Below are positions 11,967 through 24,125 of a stretch of DNA of 64,000 nucleotides, one piece after another. The translations under genes were made by a program, and so were the position numbers. Source of the DNA: Humulus lupulus (lineage: Eukaryota > Streptophyta > Magnoliopsida > Rosales > Cannabaceae); contig NC_084800.1 in the NCBI RefSeq assembly GCF_963169125.1, positions 143,030,397 through 143,094,396 on the forward strand. Direction: 5' to 3'. The stretch's first letter is position 1; each line of letters opens with the position of its first letter. Under the pieces are notes generated by a model, which had not been told where the DNA came from, ran no database searches, and was given only the letters and a program-made list of their open reading frames with translations.

Positions 11967-12616
11967 TTTTTTCTTTTTATATTTCTTTTTTTTTTAATTA
12001 CACGACCTACGGGTCGTGATGGAAAGACAATATAATTTTTCTTTGGTTTTGCTGCACGGGCAGCTTTTATTTTATTTTAAACAATTACATCCAAGTAGTC
12101 ACTGCTTGAGGTGTAAGAGGATTGCTTTGATAATACAATATATTTGCATATTATAACATCTAATTGTTTGCATGACCGAACTTAGCATAGCACTTTGGTT
12201 TGATTTAACAAAATATTAAAATTTTGAAAAATACTCTAAGTGCCATAGCATGCTTTCCCTTATTTTGCTCATGTATTTACATACCTTTTAACGATATGCT
12301 TTGCTTACTTGTACCTCGTATGCCCCCCAAGTGATCGGAGAGCTTTAGGTCCTTCGTCACTTGCCTTGACTAGAACCTGCCCGAACGTTACTGCTTGTAG
12401 CTATGTGATTAGAATTAAAATACAGCAAAACAACACACGTAATGAGCAAATACTTGTAATAAATACAATAGTTGGCAAGAAATGACTGGCTGAGCACAGT
12501 CCCTTTTATTCTCATAGTAAATGGACTAAACATGTCTTTACGAGTGATCAATAAGATCTTACACAAAACTTGTAAAAAGTAAAATTTATACAAGCCAATT
12601 CTTTAAGAAGAATTGT
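11967..12616. other. Convergent intergenic spacer of element C, with hairpin
   Basis: This spacer lies between the stop of the antisense gene and the stop of pol. At 12001-12018 there is a perfect 7-bp inverted repeat CACGACC-TACG-GGTCGTG just after a T-rich tract. The rest is AT-rich with no coding signal. It probably holds the 3' ends of both opposing transcripts. Confidence 0.5.
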
Positions 12617-12787
12617 TCATTGATAATACTTGCGCAGGTGTTCTCCATTCCAATATCGAGGAACGAGATCTCCGTTTAAGCGTGCAAGTTTATAAGTTCC
12701 TGGGTGAAGGACTTCATCAATCTGGTACGACCTTTCCCAATTTGGGCCGAGTACTCCAGCAGCTTGGTCGCGGGTGTTAAGAAAAAC
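12617..12787 (-). pseudogene. pol: C-terminal end of integrase, element C (beyond insertion B)
   Basis: The minus strand continues the integrase interrupted at 25308 (LNTRDQAAGVLGPNWE, then GTYKLARLNG and RYWNGEHLRKYYQ) and ends at TGA 12617-12619. Joining 25308-25312 (the duplicated AAAAC) to this segment restores the frame, which proves B inserted into a coding region of C. The NWEG/YKL-type tail is the usual end of Tat polyproteins. Confidence 0.85.
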
Positions 12788-13987
12788 TGTTGACAGTAAG
12801 AACTCGTCAACGATTAATGGTTAGAAAACTTTAATCTCTATACTACAGAAAGCTTGGAATCAGATGGAAAGAACTCGAATCAACAGAAGAAAACCAAAGC
12901 AACAATGAAAACTAGGATCATATATTTCTTAAGTCTCTTTCATACACTCAGTTTTCCAACCCCTTAACCTGAGGGGTTGGGGCCTATTTATAGGGGGGCT
13001 CTATTGGCCCCTGATACAAACAAGTCCCAGACGGCAGGGACGTACGCAGGTACTCTGATAGTGTAGTGGCTCAGGGCATAGTGGTGTCTACCCTGATAAT
13101 GCCAGAGTCGTGGCCTAGGACATAGTACTGTCGGCTCTGGCGTATGGTCGGGGGTATCCGAGTGGTACCACTACTCTTCGTACAGGTCCGTACTGCCACT
13201 ACTCCTCAGACGCAGATGACAGGGCCATGCCTCTGCTCTCTCCACAACCGTACGCCCCGTGTCAGTACACGTGTCCTGTACCCGGTCGTCCTCATCAGTC
13301 CCCGTTTGATACCCAATGATGGCTTGGCAATCCCATTAAGTGTCTCTAAGTGCTCCTTATGCCAATGTCAAGGAGGCTTCAACCTGCATGTGTCATGAGA
13401 AGCCAAGGCGCTAGGAGTCGAGGCTGGCCTACGCAAGTCACTTGGAGGTGAGGCTGAAGACACGGGTAGCGCAACATGGCCGCACCCTCGCATAGCGAGG
13501 CTGCCCTTCTTTCCCCTAGGTGCAGGCGTGGCGAGGCTCAGGGCACGGGCGTCACAACAAGGCCTCACCCTCGCACAGCGAGGGTCCCTCACACAGCGAG
13601 GCTGCCCCTCTTCCCCCCGGGTGCAGGTGTGGCAAGGCTCGGGGAACGGGCACCACAACAAGGCCTCACCCTCGCACAGCGAGGGTGTCTCGCGTAGCGA
13701 GGCTGACCTTCTTCTCCCGAGTGCAGGCGAGGCGAGGCTCAATGATTGATGGGACGGGGCGCACGCAGATGGCCAGCCGGGGACCCTCGCATAGCGAGGG
13801 TGACGTTCGGATTGGCAAGCGGCCGAGGGCCCTCGCATAGCAAGGGTGGCCCTCTTAGCCCAATTCCCTCACCATCATGCGACGTCCGTATCCCCTTGTG
13901 CGGACAATAAGTGGCTTTTAGGACGTCTCGTAGTATAGAGCTTCACTTGTGAATAGGATTCACAAGGGAAAAATTTCCACATTTACA
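12788..13987 (-). repeat. 3' LTR of element B
   Basis: 1.2 kb, TGTTGACAG...TTTACA. The outer half contains a palindrome cluster (13485-13845) shared with the other LTR. The flanking duplication is AAAAC. Confidence 0.93.
13485..13845. repeat. Dispersed short palindromes CCCTCGC-AYA-GCGAGGG in the LTR
   Basis: Perfect or near-perfect 7-bp-stem hairpins with a 3-base loop occur at 13485-13500, 13568-13584, 13669-13685, 13784-13800 and, decayed, at 13829-13845. They are set in longer GC-rich units (ggcctcaccctcgc...). The same set recurs in the right LTR at about 24823-25167 with some arms mutated. They lie in the LTR part upstream of transcription on the minus strand or in the transcript leader; which one cannot be decided here. 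Confidence 0.75.
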
Positions 13988-14001
13988 CTTCCCCCCGAGT
14001 C
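13988..14001 (-). other. Polypurine tract of element B
   Basis: The plus strand reads cttccccccgagtc; the minus strand reads gactcggggggaag immediately before the 3' LTR. This is a typical plus-strand primer. Confidence 0.75.
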
Positions 14002-14318
14002 TATAAGTACACTTTTAAGTGTGTTTGTAGACTCTCTCTATTTCTCTTGCTTGACATGTACGGCCAACCTTGGGGGACTTAGCCTTGGAAAACTTCCCAA
14101 CGTCGCTCGAAGAAATACAAGGTGAGGCTTGGAGTTGTGTTTCTTTATAATGTCCAAAGAAACACAACAACCACCTAACTCTTGGGGGATCCATGAAAAT
14201 TCCTAAGATTGCACAAGGATCAATCATCCTCAATTGCGGATCCCAAGGTTACCCATACTCTTGATCTCCACCATTCATAGGGAGATAGATCCAATGGCTA
14301 GGGAGCTTTGACTTTCCT

Positions 14319-14326
14319 TATAAATA
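14319..14326 (+). promoter_or_regulatory. TATA box for the antisense gene of element B
   Basis: TATAAATA followed by cccc lies about 330 bp inside the LTR and about 500 bp before the antisense start codon. It is positionally equivalent to the boxes at 1485 and 10216. The leader to 14818 is pyrimidine-rich. Confidence 0.5.
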
Positions 14327-14818
14327 CCCCAAGGCTTGAAGCCACTTCTCCACACCAAGACTTGCCTAGCCTAGTGGCATGCTCTCCAACTTATTTTCAA
14401 GAGTTCAAGGGTTCTATCCTCCAAAGCTTTCTTGAGGTACCCTTTCTTTTATTTTCGTTACTCATCCTTTTTTTTTTAATTTTTTTTTTGTTTCCTTTTC
14501 TTTTTTAGCTTCGTGGTGACGTTGGGCATTCCCTTGCTCCTACGGTCTTGCCCCTGCTCCTTCCCAAGTCTATCCTTGCACCCCTTCAACTTCGTATTCC
14601 CACAGGTATGCCTCCTTCCTCTCTTCTCCCTTTTGTTTTGCATTGATTACGCGAGGGTAGAATTGATGGTTGCACGACACTCATTCTTTAGAGTTTAACA
14701 TTCTCTTTGTATAGCCTTTCCAGTACCCATACATAGGCCCTTTTCTTATACCCTCACACTCATGTTGTAGATATAGAGTCACCCTTATGCGTACACGCCT
14801 TCGAGTCTTAGCTGGTCC

Positions 14819-17460
14819 ATGGCGTCTAGGCGAGGTCCCAAAGGTCCGTCCAATGTTGAATTTATTGAGTTGTCATCCTCCGACTCAGAGGTTGACGCAC
14901 GCAAACCCTCTAACCGCAGGGGTGTGCGGGCGCTATACCTCAGGAGACTGTCTTACCTCAGACATAAAGCGTGCGGCCTGGAGAGGGAGCTAGAATCCCA
15001 TCCCAGGGACGCGGGTTCTGGTCTCTCCCCCCAGCAAGCGACATACATTTCCCATCTACAATCAATCCTCCAGGATTGCCTTTCTGAAATTGCTTGCCTA
15101 GAAGAAAACTTGCCCCCTGAGCCTTTTTCCTTTTGTCGTGACGAGTCTCCTGATCATAGGGATTCCTCCTTCGAAGGCGGTAGTCGTGAATTGGTTGAAC
15201 CGGAGTTCCTTTCCATGGTTCCGCCCGTGCTTCCTCTCCTATCCCATGTCTTGTGCCCTAGGGTCAAGCAAAGCGCTGGTAGACATAGGACATGTGGGGG
15301 ATCTTCCAGGACCCTCAGAAAGTTTGTTGCTCATAAACTGCCTATCTTTGTCCAGGTACCCGAGATGTCGAAGAGAGCCTTGGAAACTTCCGATGAAACC
15401 GGCAGGTCCACAGTTACCCTGAAGAAACTGGGCAACATGCTGAAAGCTCATAGTTAGCCTTGAATCTCAAGTTCGTTGTACCAAAGCGCAAGGAACGCGC
15501 GTCCGCACCGCCAAAAGGGTTCGTGGCATTCAGCGATTCCATAATCCGATCTGGTGGAGCTTTGCCACTTCACTCTTTCTTCATCAAAGTGTTGGACTAC
15601 TTTGAATTGGCGCCACTACAATTGTCCCCCAACTCTTGGGTGATGCTTAGCTGCCTATATGTGTTGTACCGTCAGATGTACTCTAGGGGCCCTTCGATAA
15701 ATGAGGTTCATTACTTCTTCACCCTGAGGGAGAATACATCGGCCCCCGGGTTCTACCAACTCCAGAAAGCCGCGGCCCTTAAAGGGAGTTCCCTCTTGGA
15801 GGGATCTATTTCCAGTAGGGGGTCGTGGAAGTCAGATTACTTCTTCACTTATAGCGGGCAGACCCGAAACTCTAGCTTCAACACCCCACCTAAGGCTATT
15901 CTCACTTTGATCCCATATATCAGAGGTTTCTCTTATCATTCAACTTCTTTTTTTCTTTTTTTATAGCTTTTCTAACCGTGGTTATTTCTTTTTGTTTGAT
16001 GGCAGGTCTCTTAGGGGTTGTTGGTCCCAACTTGAAACGGTCGGCTCATGACCGAGTAATACAAATCCTGGCCATGTCGAAGGGATATAAACAAGCCAGC
16101 GCCCTTTTCACAGAGAGCAATCTCCACTTGTACGAGTTGCTGACCCCGGACCAGAAAGTTACCCTATGCTCTATTTCCTCTGAATCTGAGGAACCACGCC
16201 CCGCGTCACTTGACCTCGAGTCACCCGTCCCTGCGGGTCCACGTCCTACGTCACCCGACCCTACGGGTCCATGCCCTACATCACCCGAATCTGTGGATCT
16301 ACCCCCAGCAGCACCCGTATTTGAGAGTCCGTGGGTCTATGGTCACGATGAAAGAAATTATGATGAAGTAGCCGATAGGGATTATGTCTACCCCCCGGGC
16401 GACCATATGGAAGTTGAGGAGACCGTGGTGTCTGAGAACTACTCCTGCTTGTACTTGGCTGTTGGCAGGGATAAGGGTGTAGCCGATGACGATCATACTG
16501 GTGGTGCTACCTCTCGGATGTCGCCGTTAACGCCCAGCGGTGAGTTTGCCTTTGATGCCCCTGTCCCTTGCCCCTCCGTGCCTAGAAGGAATTTTGTCAT
16601 TCCTCCTTTTGATGGGGTTCCTTGACCCCCGAAGAGGTATCCCAGGCAGGCATTTACAGGCGCCTCTTTACCCCAGGAAATGACTTCGCACTCTTCTGCT
16701 CCCCGCATCACTACAGATGGGTCAGGGCTTTCTCGGTCCCCATCCTTGCCAAAGCGGGCCTCGGCTGGCACTCACGCCTCCCCCGGCCCAGCTCATGTTT
16801 CTATTCTTGAAGATCATCCTCTAGCGAGCCAGTATGGGGAAGCCATGAGCCATCACTTGGGAAACTTTCCCAAAGGTGAATGGGGGACGCTGCACAATGT
16901 CCCCAAGGCTGAGCTAGAGAACGCCTATATGCGAGCCTCCCTGTAGGTATTTGTCGTGATACTTGGTTTATTCATTCATGATGGCCATATATATACTTTT
17001 CATATTATTTCTGGTATATCATCTGACCCTTGAGGCTTTGTTTCATATCCTCGCCCTCACTTAGGCTTCCATCTTGAACCATCGGCTGCTCACCTCCCAC
17101 TCTTCATCGGCCCAACGGTTGCAACACGAGCTTGAGGAGGCACTGGGGAACCTATCGGTGGCTGAGACTGCAAAGGATGCCTTGTCAAGTCAACTGGCCG
17201 AGGCGGTGTGCCAGAGGGATACCGCCTTGGCCCGGGCTACATCAACCTCTCATACCAACATTCAGCTGGAGGCTACCATCCAAACTCTGAACGGGAGGAT
17301 CGCTGTGCTCGAGGCTGAGCTTATGAACGTTGAGGATCGCATAATCGAGAAAATGTTGCATGCTGTCTGGAGGACTAACCCCACCGTTGACCTATCTCCT
17401 TTTGGGGACTATGCCGTTGAGAAGATTTATGAGTGGCAGGGTCGAGGTGGAGATTTGTAG
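14819..17460 (+). pseudogene. Multi-exon antisense gene (Transposase_28-like) of element B
   Basis: Starts at ATG 14819 (MASRRGPKG) with an acidic/serine segment and a possible helical region (LYLRRLSYLRHKACGLEREL). The Transposase_28-like core is at 15460-15900 (LPLHSFFIKVLDYFELAPLQLSPNSW). An intron runs from about 15924 (donor gtttctc) to 16005 (acceptor ggcag). The next exon continues from 16006 with a proline-rich triple repeat of the type SPxPxGPxPTSP (about 16215-16300). After a likely frameshift or TGA at about 16622 it resumes at 16680. A last exon at about 17065-17460 has a clear coiled coil (LQHELEEALGNL, LEATIQTLNGRIAVLEAEL). The pieces are in different frames, so splicing details or decay are uncertain. 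Function unknown. Confidence 0.6.
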
Positions 17461-18205
17461 GTTCCTTTGTACTCAGTCTATGTATGCTTTTGTTATGTAA
17501 TCCCTCGCACCATTTCTTCTCTTCTTTTTTTTTTTATCAAACTTAAGGGGCTCTGCTAAGTCCCTCTTATTATTATTGTTCGTGGATTACATATTTTTCT
17601 TTGATCTAAAGGCGATAATCTTTCTGGTGCACCTTGATTATACTTGTAAGGACACGTTAACCCGTTGGGCTGTTGGGGTCCTTTTATATTCTTTGCGCGT
17701 GCTTATTACTTTTTTGCAAGAAGCTTCCTTCTCGTCGTTATACATAGTACTATTTTTTTTCAAGGGTCCCTTGCAAGACCCTTTTTGGCTAGCCGGCTTA
17801 ATGACCAATCTAGACTTATCGGGTGATTCCCTCCTTACGGCCTCACCTCTTGGGGTGTCGGCCTTTAGTTAGAGGTCATCCTTTTAAACTGCTCCCTTGA
17901 TATTCATAAGGGTAGCTAATCCTTTTGAAGTTTTTTTTTTTACTCTTGTCGTCCTACCCCCCAAGTACCTGGTGAGATTTATCTTGGCGGGGACTTTAGT
18001 TGATACTCGCATAAAGAAGTAAGTAACATACGAAGCGGTGAATAGTTTCATTCATAGTAGTCAGATTACAACGATATATAAATAGATAAAAGGCTTACAT
18101 CTACTTGGGAGGTTATCTAGGTAACCTCTTTGATTCTCATCTACTAAGATAGCATAACATGCAACAAACTAAACATAGCTACTGCTTGCGCTGGGAGTGG
18201 AAGTC
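17461..18205. other. Convergent spacer between antisense gene and pol of element B
   Basis: T-rich and without coding homology. It contains poly-T runs (17525, 17930) and the 3' ends of the two opposing genes. It is equivalent to 11967-12616 in element C. Confidence 0.5.
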
Positions 18206-21200
18206 TTACTGGTAGTAATTCCTAAGGTGTTCCTCATTCCACGCTCGAGGTATGACGGTGTCGTCCATGCGCGCTAGCTTTTAGGTGTTAGGTGGTATGT
18301 ACTGAGCGACTTGGTACAACCCTTCCCAGTTCGCCCCAAGTACCCCCGCCCCCGGGTCTCGTGTGTTGGGGAGTACTTTTCTTAATACCAAGTCACCTGT
18401 TCTGAACGTTCTCTCTCGCACCCTCGAGTTGTAATATCTGGCTGCCCACTGCTGGTATACCGCCACCCTCATTTGCGCCTTTTCCCTTCTCTCCTCCAGC
18501 ATGTCCAAGATTTTAGCCATTGTCGCATGGTTGACCTGGTCCTCGTATGCCTGTATCCTGTGCGAGTTAATCTTTATCTTAATCGGGAGGACAGCCTCAC
18601 ATCCATATGCTAAGGAGAATGGGGTTTCTCCAGTGGTAGTGCGGGGAGTGGTTCTGTAGGCCCAAAGCACGTTCGGTAACTCCTCGACCCAAGCACCCTT
18701 CATCTTCTCTAGTTTTGTTTTTAAGTTTCTCTTTAGGACTTTGTTAATGGCCTCCGCCTGCCCATTGGCCTGTGGATGCACGACGGCCGAGAAGCTCCTC
18801 CTTATGCCCTTTTCCCTACAGTATTCCTCGAACACTCCCCCTTCAAATTGAGTGCCGTTGTCAGAAATAATCTTGTAGGGCACTCCGAACCTGCAGACAA
18901 TGAATTTGTTGACAAAGGTTGCGATATGCTTAGCTGTTATCTTCATTAGAGGTTCTGCTTCAACCCACTTGGTGAAGTAGTCTACGGCCACCACCGCGTA
19001 CTTCGCACCACCTCTCCCTGGGGGGAGGGCGCCAATCAGGTCTATCCCCCAGACAGCGAAGGGCCAAGGACTGGTCATGCTAGTCAAGTCATTCGGGGGT
19101 TGTCGGGGGTAGTTCGCATGCCTTTGGCATTTGTCACATTTCCTTGCGAAATCATTAGCATCTCTTTCCATGGAAGGCCAATAGTACCCTTGCCTCATGG
19201 CTTTCCGAGCCGTGGACGGTCCACTTGCATGGTTGCCACATTCACCCTCATGTATTTCATACAACACCTTCATAGCTTCTTTATCATCAACACACCGTAA
19301 GAGTGGCATAGAAAACCTCCTCTTGTATAGGACCCCATCCACCAAGGTGTATCGGGCTGCCTTGTAAACTAGTCTTCTAGCCTCCCTCTTGTCTGTTGGC
19401 ACCATTCCATCCTTCAGATAGTCTATAATCGGGCTAGCCCACGACTCCTTCGGGGCATTGAACATGTGAACATCTGGATTGGCAATGCTTGGCCTTGGTA
19501 AGTATTCTACAGGCACTGATTTGAGGGTATCTCCATCTCTAGTGGAAGCCAGCTTTGCGAGGGCGTCTGCGTGGGTATTCTTCTCTCCTGGGATCTGCTC
19601 GATGCTATATTCCACCAATTGCTCCAAATAGCTTCTTACCCTTTCCAAGTATGCAGCCATCTTGGGTCCCCTCACTTGGTACTCCCCTTTCACTTGGAAT
19701 ACCACCAACTGTGAATCACTAAAGATGTGTAGATGTGTTACCTTCAGCCCCTGGGCCACTCGCAGTCCTGCCAAAAGCGCCTCGTATTCTGCCTCATTGT
19801 TCGAGGCTTCGAATCCAAACCGTATTGCGCAGTACATCCTGAGTCCTTCGGGTCCAGTCATCACGATGCCTGCTCCAGATCCTCCTTCGTTGGATGCCCC
19901 ATCCACGTGCAGGCTCCATCCCTCAACACTCCTCGTCTCCCCCTCTGCAACTGACTGCCCCTCTTCTTCACTTCTTCCTCCATTCGTCTGACTAGTGAAA
20001 TCCACTATGAAGTCTGCGAACACTTGTCCATTGATGGAAGTTCTCGGGGTATAAACGATATCGAATTAACTCAACTCGATCGACCATTTCATCAGTCTTC
20101 TTGAGGTATCAGGCTTATGCAGGACCTGTCTCAGGGGACTATTAGTGAGAACTTCGATTGCATGGGCATGGAAGTAGGGTCTTAACTTCCTTGAAGCAAC
20201 CACTAATGCATATGCCAACTTCTCAATCTCAGAGTATCGACTCTCCGCGTCCACCAACCGCTTGTTGACATAGTACACGGGTCGTTGATGCTTCTTCTCC
20301 CCTTTAACCAAAGCCGTGCTTACAGCATGTTCGGACACTGCCAGGTACAAGTATAGCCTTTCACCCTTTTCAGGTTTTGCCAGCAGGGGTGGCTTCCCCA
20401 AGTGCTCCTTCAACTTGATAAACGCTTCTTCACACTCTTCATCCCTAGCGAACTTTTTGCTCCCTTTTAGGATATTGAAGAAGGGGAGGCACTTGTCAGT
20501 TGACCTCGAGATGAACCTATTAAGGGCCGCCACCCTTCCTGTTAGGAATTGCACCTCCTTCTTACTCTTGGGTGGGCACATCTCTATCAGGGCCTTTATC
20601 TTATCAGGATTAGCCTCGATACCTCTAGAGTTGACTATGAACCCCAGGAACTTCCCTGAAGATACTCCGAAAGTGCATTTGATTGGATTCAACTTCATTC
20701 GATATTTCTTGAGTGTGTCAAGCATCTCCTCTAGGTCCTTGTTGAGCTCTGCGGCATTACGGGTCTTCACAAGCATATCGTCAACATATACCTCCATGTT
20801 CCTCCCTATCTGGTTAGCAAACATCTTGTTGACCAACCTTTGGTAGGTAGCACCCGCGTTCTTTAACCCGAAGGGCATCACCTTGTAACAGTAGAGTCCT
20901 CTATCCGTTATAAATGATGTATGCTCTTCATCACTTGGGTTCATAGGAATCTGGTTGTACCCGGAGTAGGAATCCATGAAGCTAAGTAATTCATGCCCAG
21001 CTGTCGCATCCACCAGCTGATCTATCCTCGAGAGGGGAAAACTATCCTTTGGACATGCCTTATTCAGGTTTGAGAAGTCCTCGCAGGTCCTCCATTTCCC
21101 ATTCGGTTTTGGGACCAGCACCGGATTCGATACCCATACAGGGTAAAATGACTCGCGAATGAACCCATTAGCCTTCAGCTTGTCTACTTCCTCCTTCAAG

Positions 21201-21988
21201 GCCGCGTACCTCTCTGGGTCCAGCGCTCGTCTTTTCTGCCTAACAAGCCTTGCCTCAGTGGAGATATTCAAATGGTGGCACATGACACTGGGATCTATTC
21301 CCACCATATCTTCGTGACTCCATGCGAATACATCTAGGTTATCCTTCAAAAACCTTATCAGCCTCTCCTTCACGTTATTCTGAAGGCTTTTTCCTACCTT
21401 CAATTTCCTCATCGGTTCCTCCATGACTTCAACCTCCTCTATTTCTTCCACATGTTCCGCCCTTGATTCCTCCACGGTTCTGGGGTCTAGCTCCTGCGGG
21501 CTTCCAGTGGGTGTGCGTGGTGCCTCGTGTATCACCATGGCCATCGGTTCTCTTAGTTTCACGGATTCGCGGAGGGAGGTGTTGTAGCATTCCCTCGCTT
21601 CTCTCTGTTCTCCTTTCATACTAGCTACTCCTCCGGGGGTTGGGAACTTGATGACCAAGTGATATATGGAAGTTATCGCTTTCAATTCTCTCAGGGACGG
21701 TCTCCCCAATACCGCATTGAAAGCTGACACACAATCCACCACGACGAAGTTTTCTATGACTGTAGTCTGTCGGGGTTGCTCCCCCATGGTTAATGCCAAT
21801 TCGATCATCCCTAGAGGTTGTATCGAGTCCCCTGTGAATCCATATAGGGAAGATTGGCAGGGCTTTAAGTGGCGGATGCCCAGCCCCATCTTTTCCAAGG
21901 CGGGTCGATACAGGATATCCACTGATCTGCCATTGTCCACTAGAACCCGATGCACCCGCATATTGGCTAACTGAACTGTCAATACCAT
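18206..21988 (-). pseudogene. pol: pol of element B (protease, RT, RNase H, integrase)
   Basis: The minus strand gives one nearly continuous polyprotein. The protease has VLVDNGRSVDILY, where family members (and A, C, D here) have DTGSS, so the active-site triad is altered. RT has FMDSYSGYNQI and YVDD. An in-frame TAA at about 20066 (ELS*FDI) follows. The plant-type RNase H begins HVDGASN. The integrase has a zinc finger (CDKCQRHANY), core DDE residues in VDYFTKW, SDNGTQF and ANGQAEAINK, then NWEG. A second stop interrupts PPNT*KLARM at 18281. The natural end is TAA 18206. Few lesions suggest a relatively recent loss of function. Confidence 0.88.
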
Positions 21989-22006
21989 AGGGTCGTTATG
22001 GGGCTA

Positions 22007-24058
22007 GTTCACTCCCCGTGCGTCCTCCTCAATGAAAGTGATCGAGTCATTTTCTCCCTTGAAGCTTTTCGGGGGTCGTTGTTCCAAATTCATGACACAG
22101 GGTGGTGGACTTCGCCTGGCTTCTCTAGCATACCGACCTCGTCCTTTGCGGGAGTCTCCCCCGAACCCCGGACCTCCGAAAATAGTTCTCACTTCTCCCT
22201 GAATCTCTGGAGCTCCTCTTTGCATCTGAGACGTCACTAGTTCGTTCTCTGACTTCGGCCTTTCTCTCCTAACATATCGGCCCAGGTGTCCCCTGCGGAT
22301 GAGCTCCTCAATTTCTTCTTTCAAATGAATACACTCTTCTGTGGTGTGACCAATGTCCTTGTGGTATTGACAGTACCTACTAGGGTCCCTCTTGGACCGG
22401 TCTTTTCTCATTGGTGGGGGCTTCTTGAAGGGAACCCGCTTTTCGTTGGTGAGGTAGATATGCTCCCATGTATCCGTCAGGCTCGTATAGAAAGTATAAG
22501 CCGTTTGCCTATGGTCGCTTCCCCGCTTGGGCTTTCTATGTTGATCATCCCTCGACCCTTCGTACGCCCTCTTCTTCTTTGCTCCATTCGACCCTTCATT
22601 AGTTGGGGGCTTTGCAGTGGACTCACACTTTCCTGCCTTTAAGTTCGCGTGGCCATCCTCTACACGAATATACTTCTGCGCTCTCTCATAGAAGTCATCT
22701 AGATCTGTGACTTCCCTTTTGAGCATATTATCCCACAATTTTCTTCCTGGACGTACCCCGGCAGTGATGGCCATTTTTAACTCCCTGCGGGTCAGGCTCC
22801 CCACTTTGGCTGCTTCCATGTTAAACCAGTGGATGTAGCTTTTTAGACTCTCATTTTCGCCCTGTTTTACATTGGCGAGGCTGGTGCCCGGCATTGTATA
22901 ATCACGCACGGCATGATGTTGTTGGAGAAATTCATCTGAAAACTGTTGCCAAGACCTGACGGATCCCGGTCGAAGTCTTTTAAACCATTTGTACGCAGGT
23001 CCTTTCAACGTGACTGCGAAATAGTGGCATCTAGCCCCGCTACTAATCCCCCTCAACTTCATCAAGTCATTGAATGCGTTTAGATGGTAATTGGGGTCGG
23101 TACTTCCTTCATACGGGGTCATATAAGGCTCCTTGAAGTTGGCTGGGAGTCGGATGGCTTGGATCTCTTTAGTGAAGGGTGATTCATGGTCGAACTCCTC
23201 CTCAAGGCTTTGCCCTACAGACGTGGTGACAATCTTACTCCGCAAGCTCCTCATCTCTGTATCGAGGTCTTGCCTCCTCTTTTTCAGGGAGTCTCTCAAC
23301 ATGGACGGGTGGACATCTTCCTTTCCTTTGCCGTCCCGGGGGACAGTAGGAGGGGTAGTCCTCTTATCCACCCTCTTCTTGTTGAGCTCTTCTCGTAGAT
23401 CCGAGGGCGCCCTCTTTGAGGTGACCTCGATGTCGTTGCGAGAGCTAACATTGTTCCCTTGCCTTGGCGCCTGGGGTGGCCTCGATGGTCCGGGATGCTC
23501 ATGCGGCTTCTCCCTGGGGGTGTTACTGGTGGAGTGTCTGGTCCTCCCGTCGTCTACCGAGACAGTGGTTTCCTGACCTTTCTCTTTCCTCTTGGGCAGG
23601 GTCACGTTTGACTTACCTTGCAACAGGCCATTCAATACCTCCTGCATGTTCTCCAGGGTGGTCTCCAGCCTTTGGTTCTTACGGTGCAGCTCACGAATCT
23701 CCTCTTCATAGAAACTAGATTTAGAACTCGAGCTCACGGCATGGACCCGGGGTTGTTGCTCACGTCTACACGTCGAGGGGCCCGGATCCTGCCGGCCGGA
23801 GTTCGGTACCTGCGGTGGTTTGGGAGGTGGGAACTCATTTGCACTCTCGGGTGGTGCGGTAGTTGTCCTTGGAGGATTCTCACTGGGCGAGATGGCCGGT
23901 GATGAGGCCTCCCTGTCATTCTTGCGAACCTCAGGGTCCCTCGGGGGCTTCACGTCTCGGGGTGGAGGTGGATCCTTCATGGAGGCCTTCAGCTGGACTC
24001 CGTTAAGGTGGACCTCCACCTCTCGTGGCTCCCTGAGTCGCTTCGAACGTCTTGGCAT
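22007..24058 (-). CDS. gag: gag of element B
   Basis: I choose ATG 24058 (MPRRSKRLREPREVEV), because the open frame upstream runs into the LTR across the primer-binding site. The protein is about 680 codons. It has a basic proline-rich N-terminus, a coiled coil (IRELHRKNQRLETTLENM), a gag capsid region (YEGSTDPNYHLNAF, AYKWFKRLRPGSV, WQQFSDEFLQQ) and a zinc-knuckle CQYHKDIGHTTEEC. It ends in ITFIEEDARGVN at a single TAG (22004). The protease frame resumes immediately after the TAG, so the stop is either a mutation or a natural gag-pol boundary. Confidence 0.85.
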
Positions 24059-24104
24059 TTCCTCTTGCCGGAAGTAATGGTAGAACAGTAGCTTGGTGCT
24101 TACG

Positions 24105-24122
24105 TTCCCACAGACGGCGCCA
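24105..24122 (-). other. Primer-binding site of element B
   Basis: The minus strand reads TGGCGCCGTCTGTGGGAA three bases after the 5' LTR. This form is common in plant Tat/Athila-related Gypsy elements. It differs completely from the site in A, C and D, confirming that B belongs to another family. Confidence 0.8.
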
Positions 24123-24125
24123 AAC

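Noticed and set aside
13144..13840. Open frames with repeated SHSE/RVARLT or CARVR patterns in the LTR of element B
   Set aside because: The repeats come from the GC palindrome cluster; frames on both strands are equally open, and they are in an LTR.
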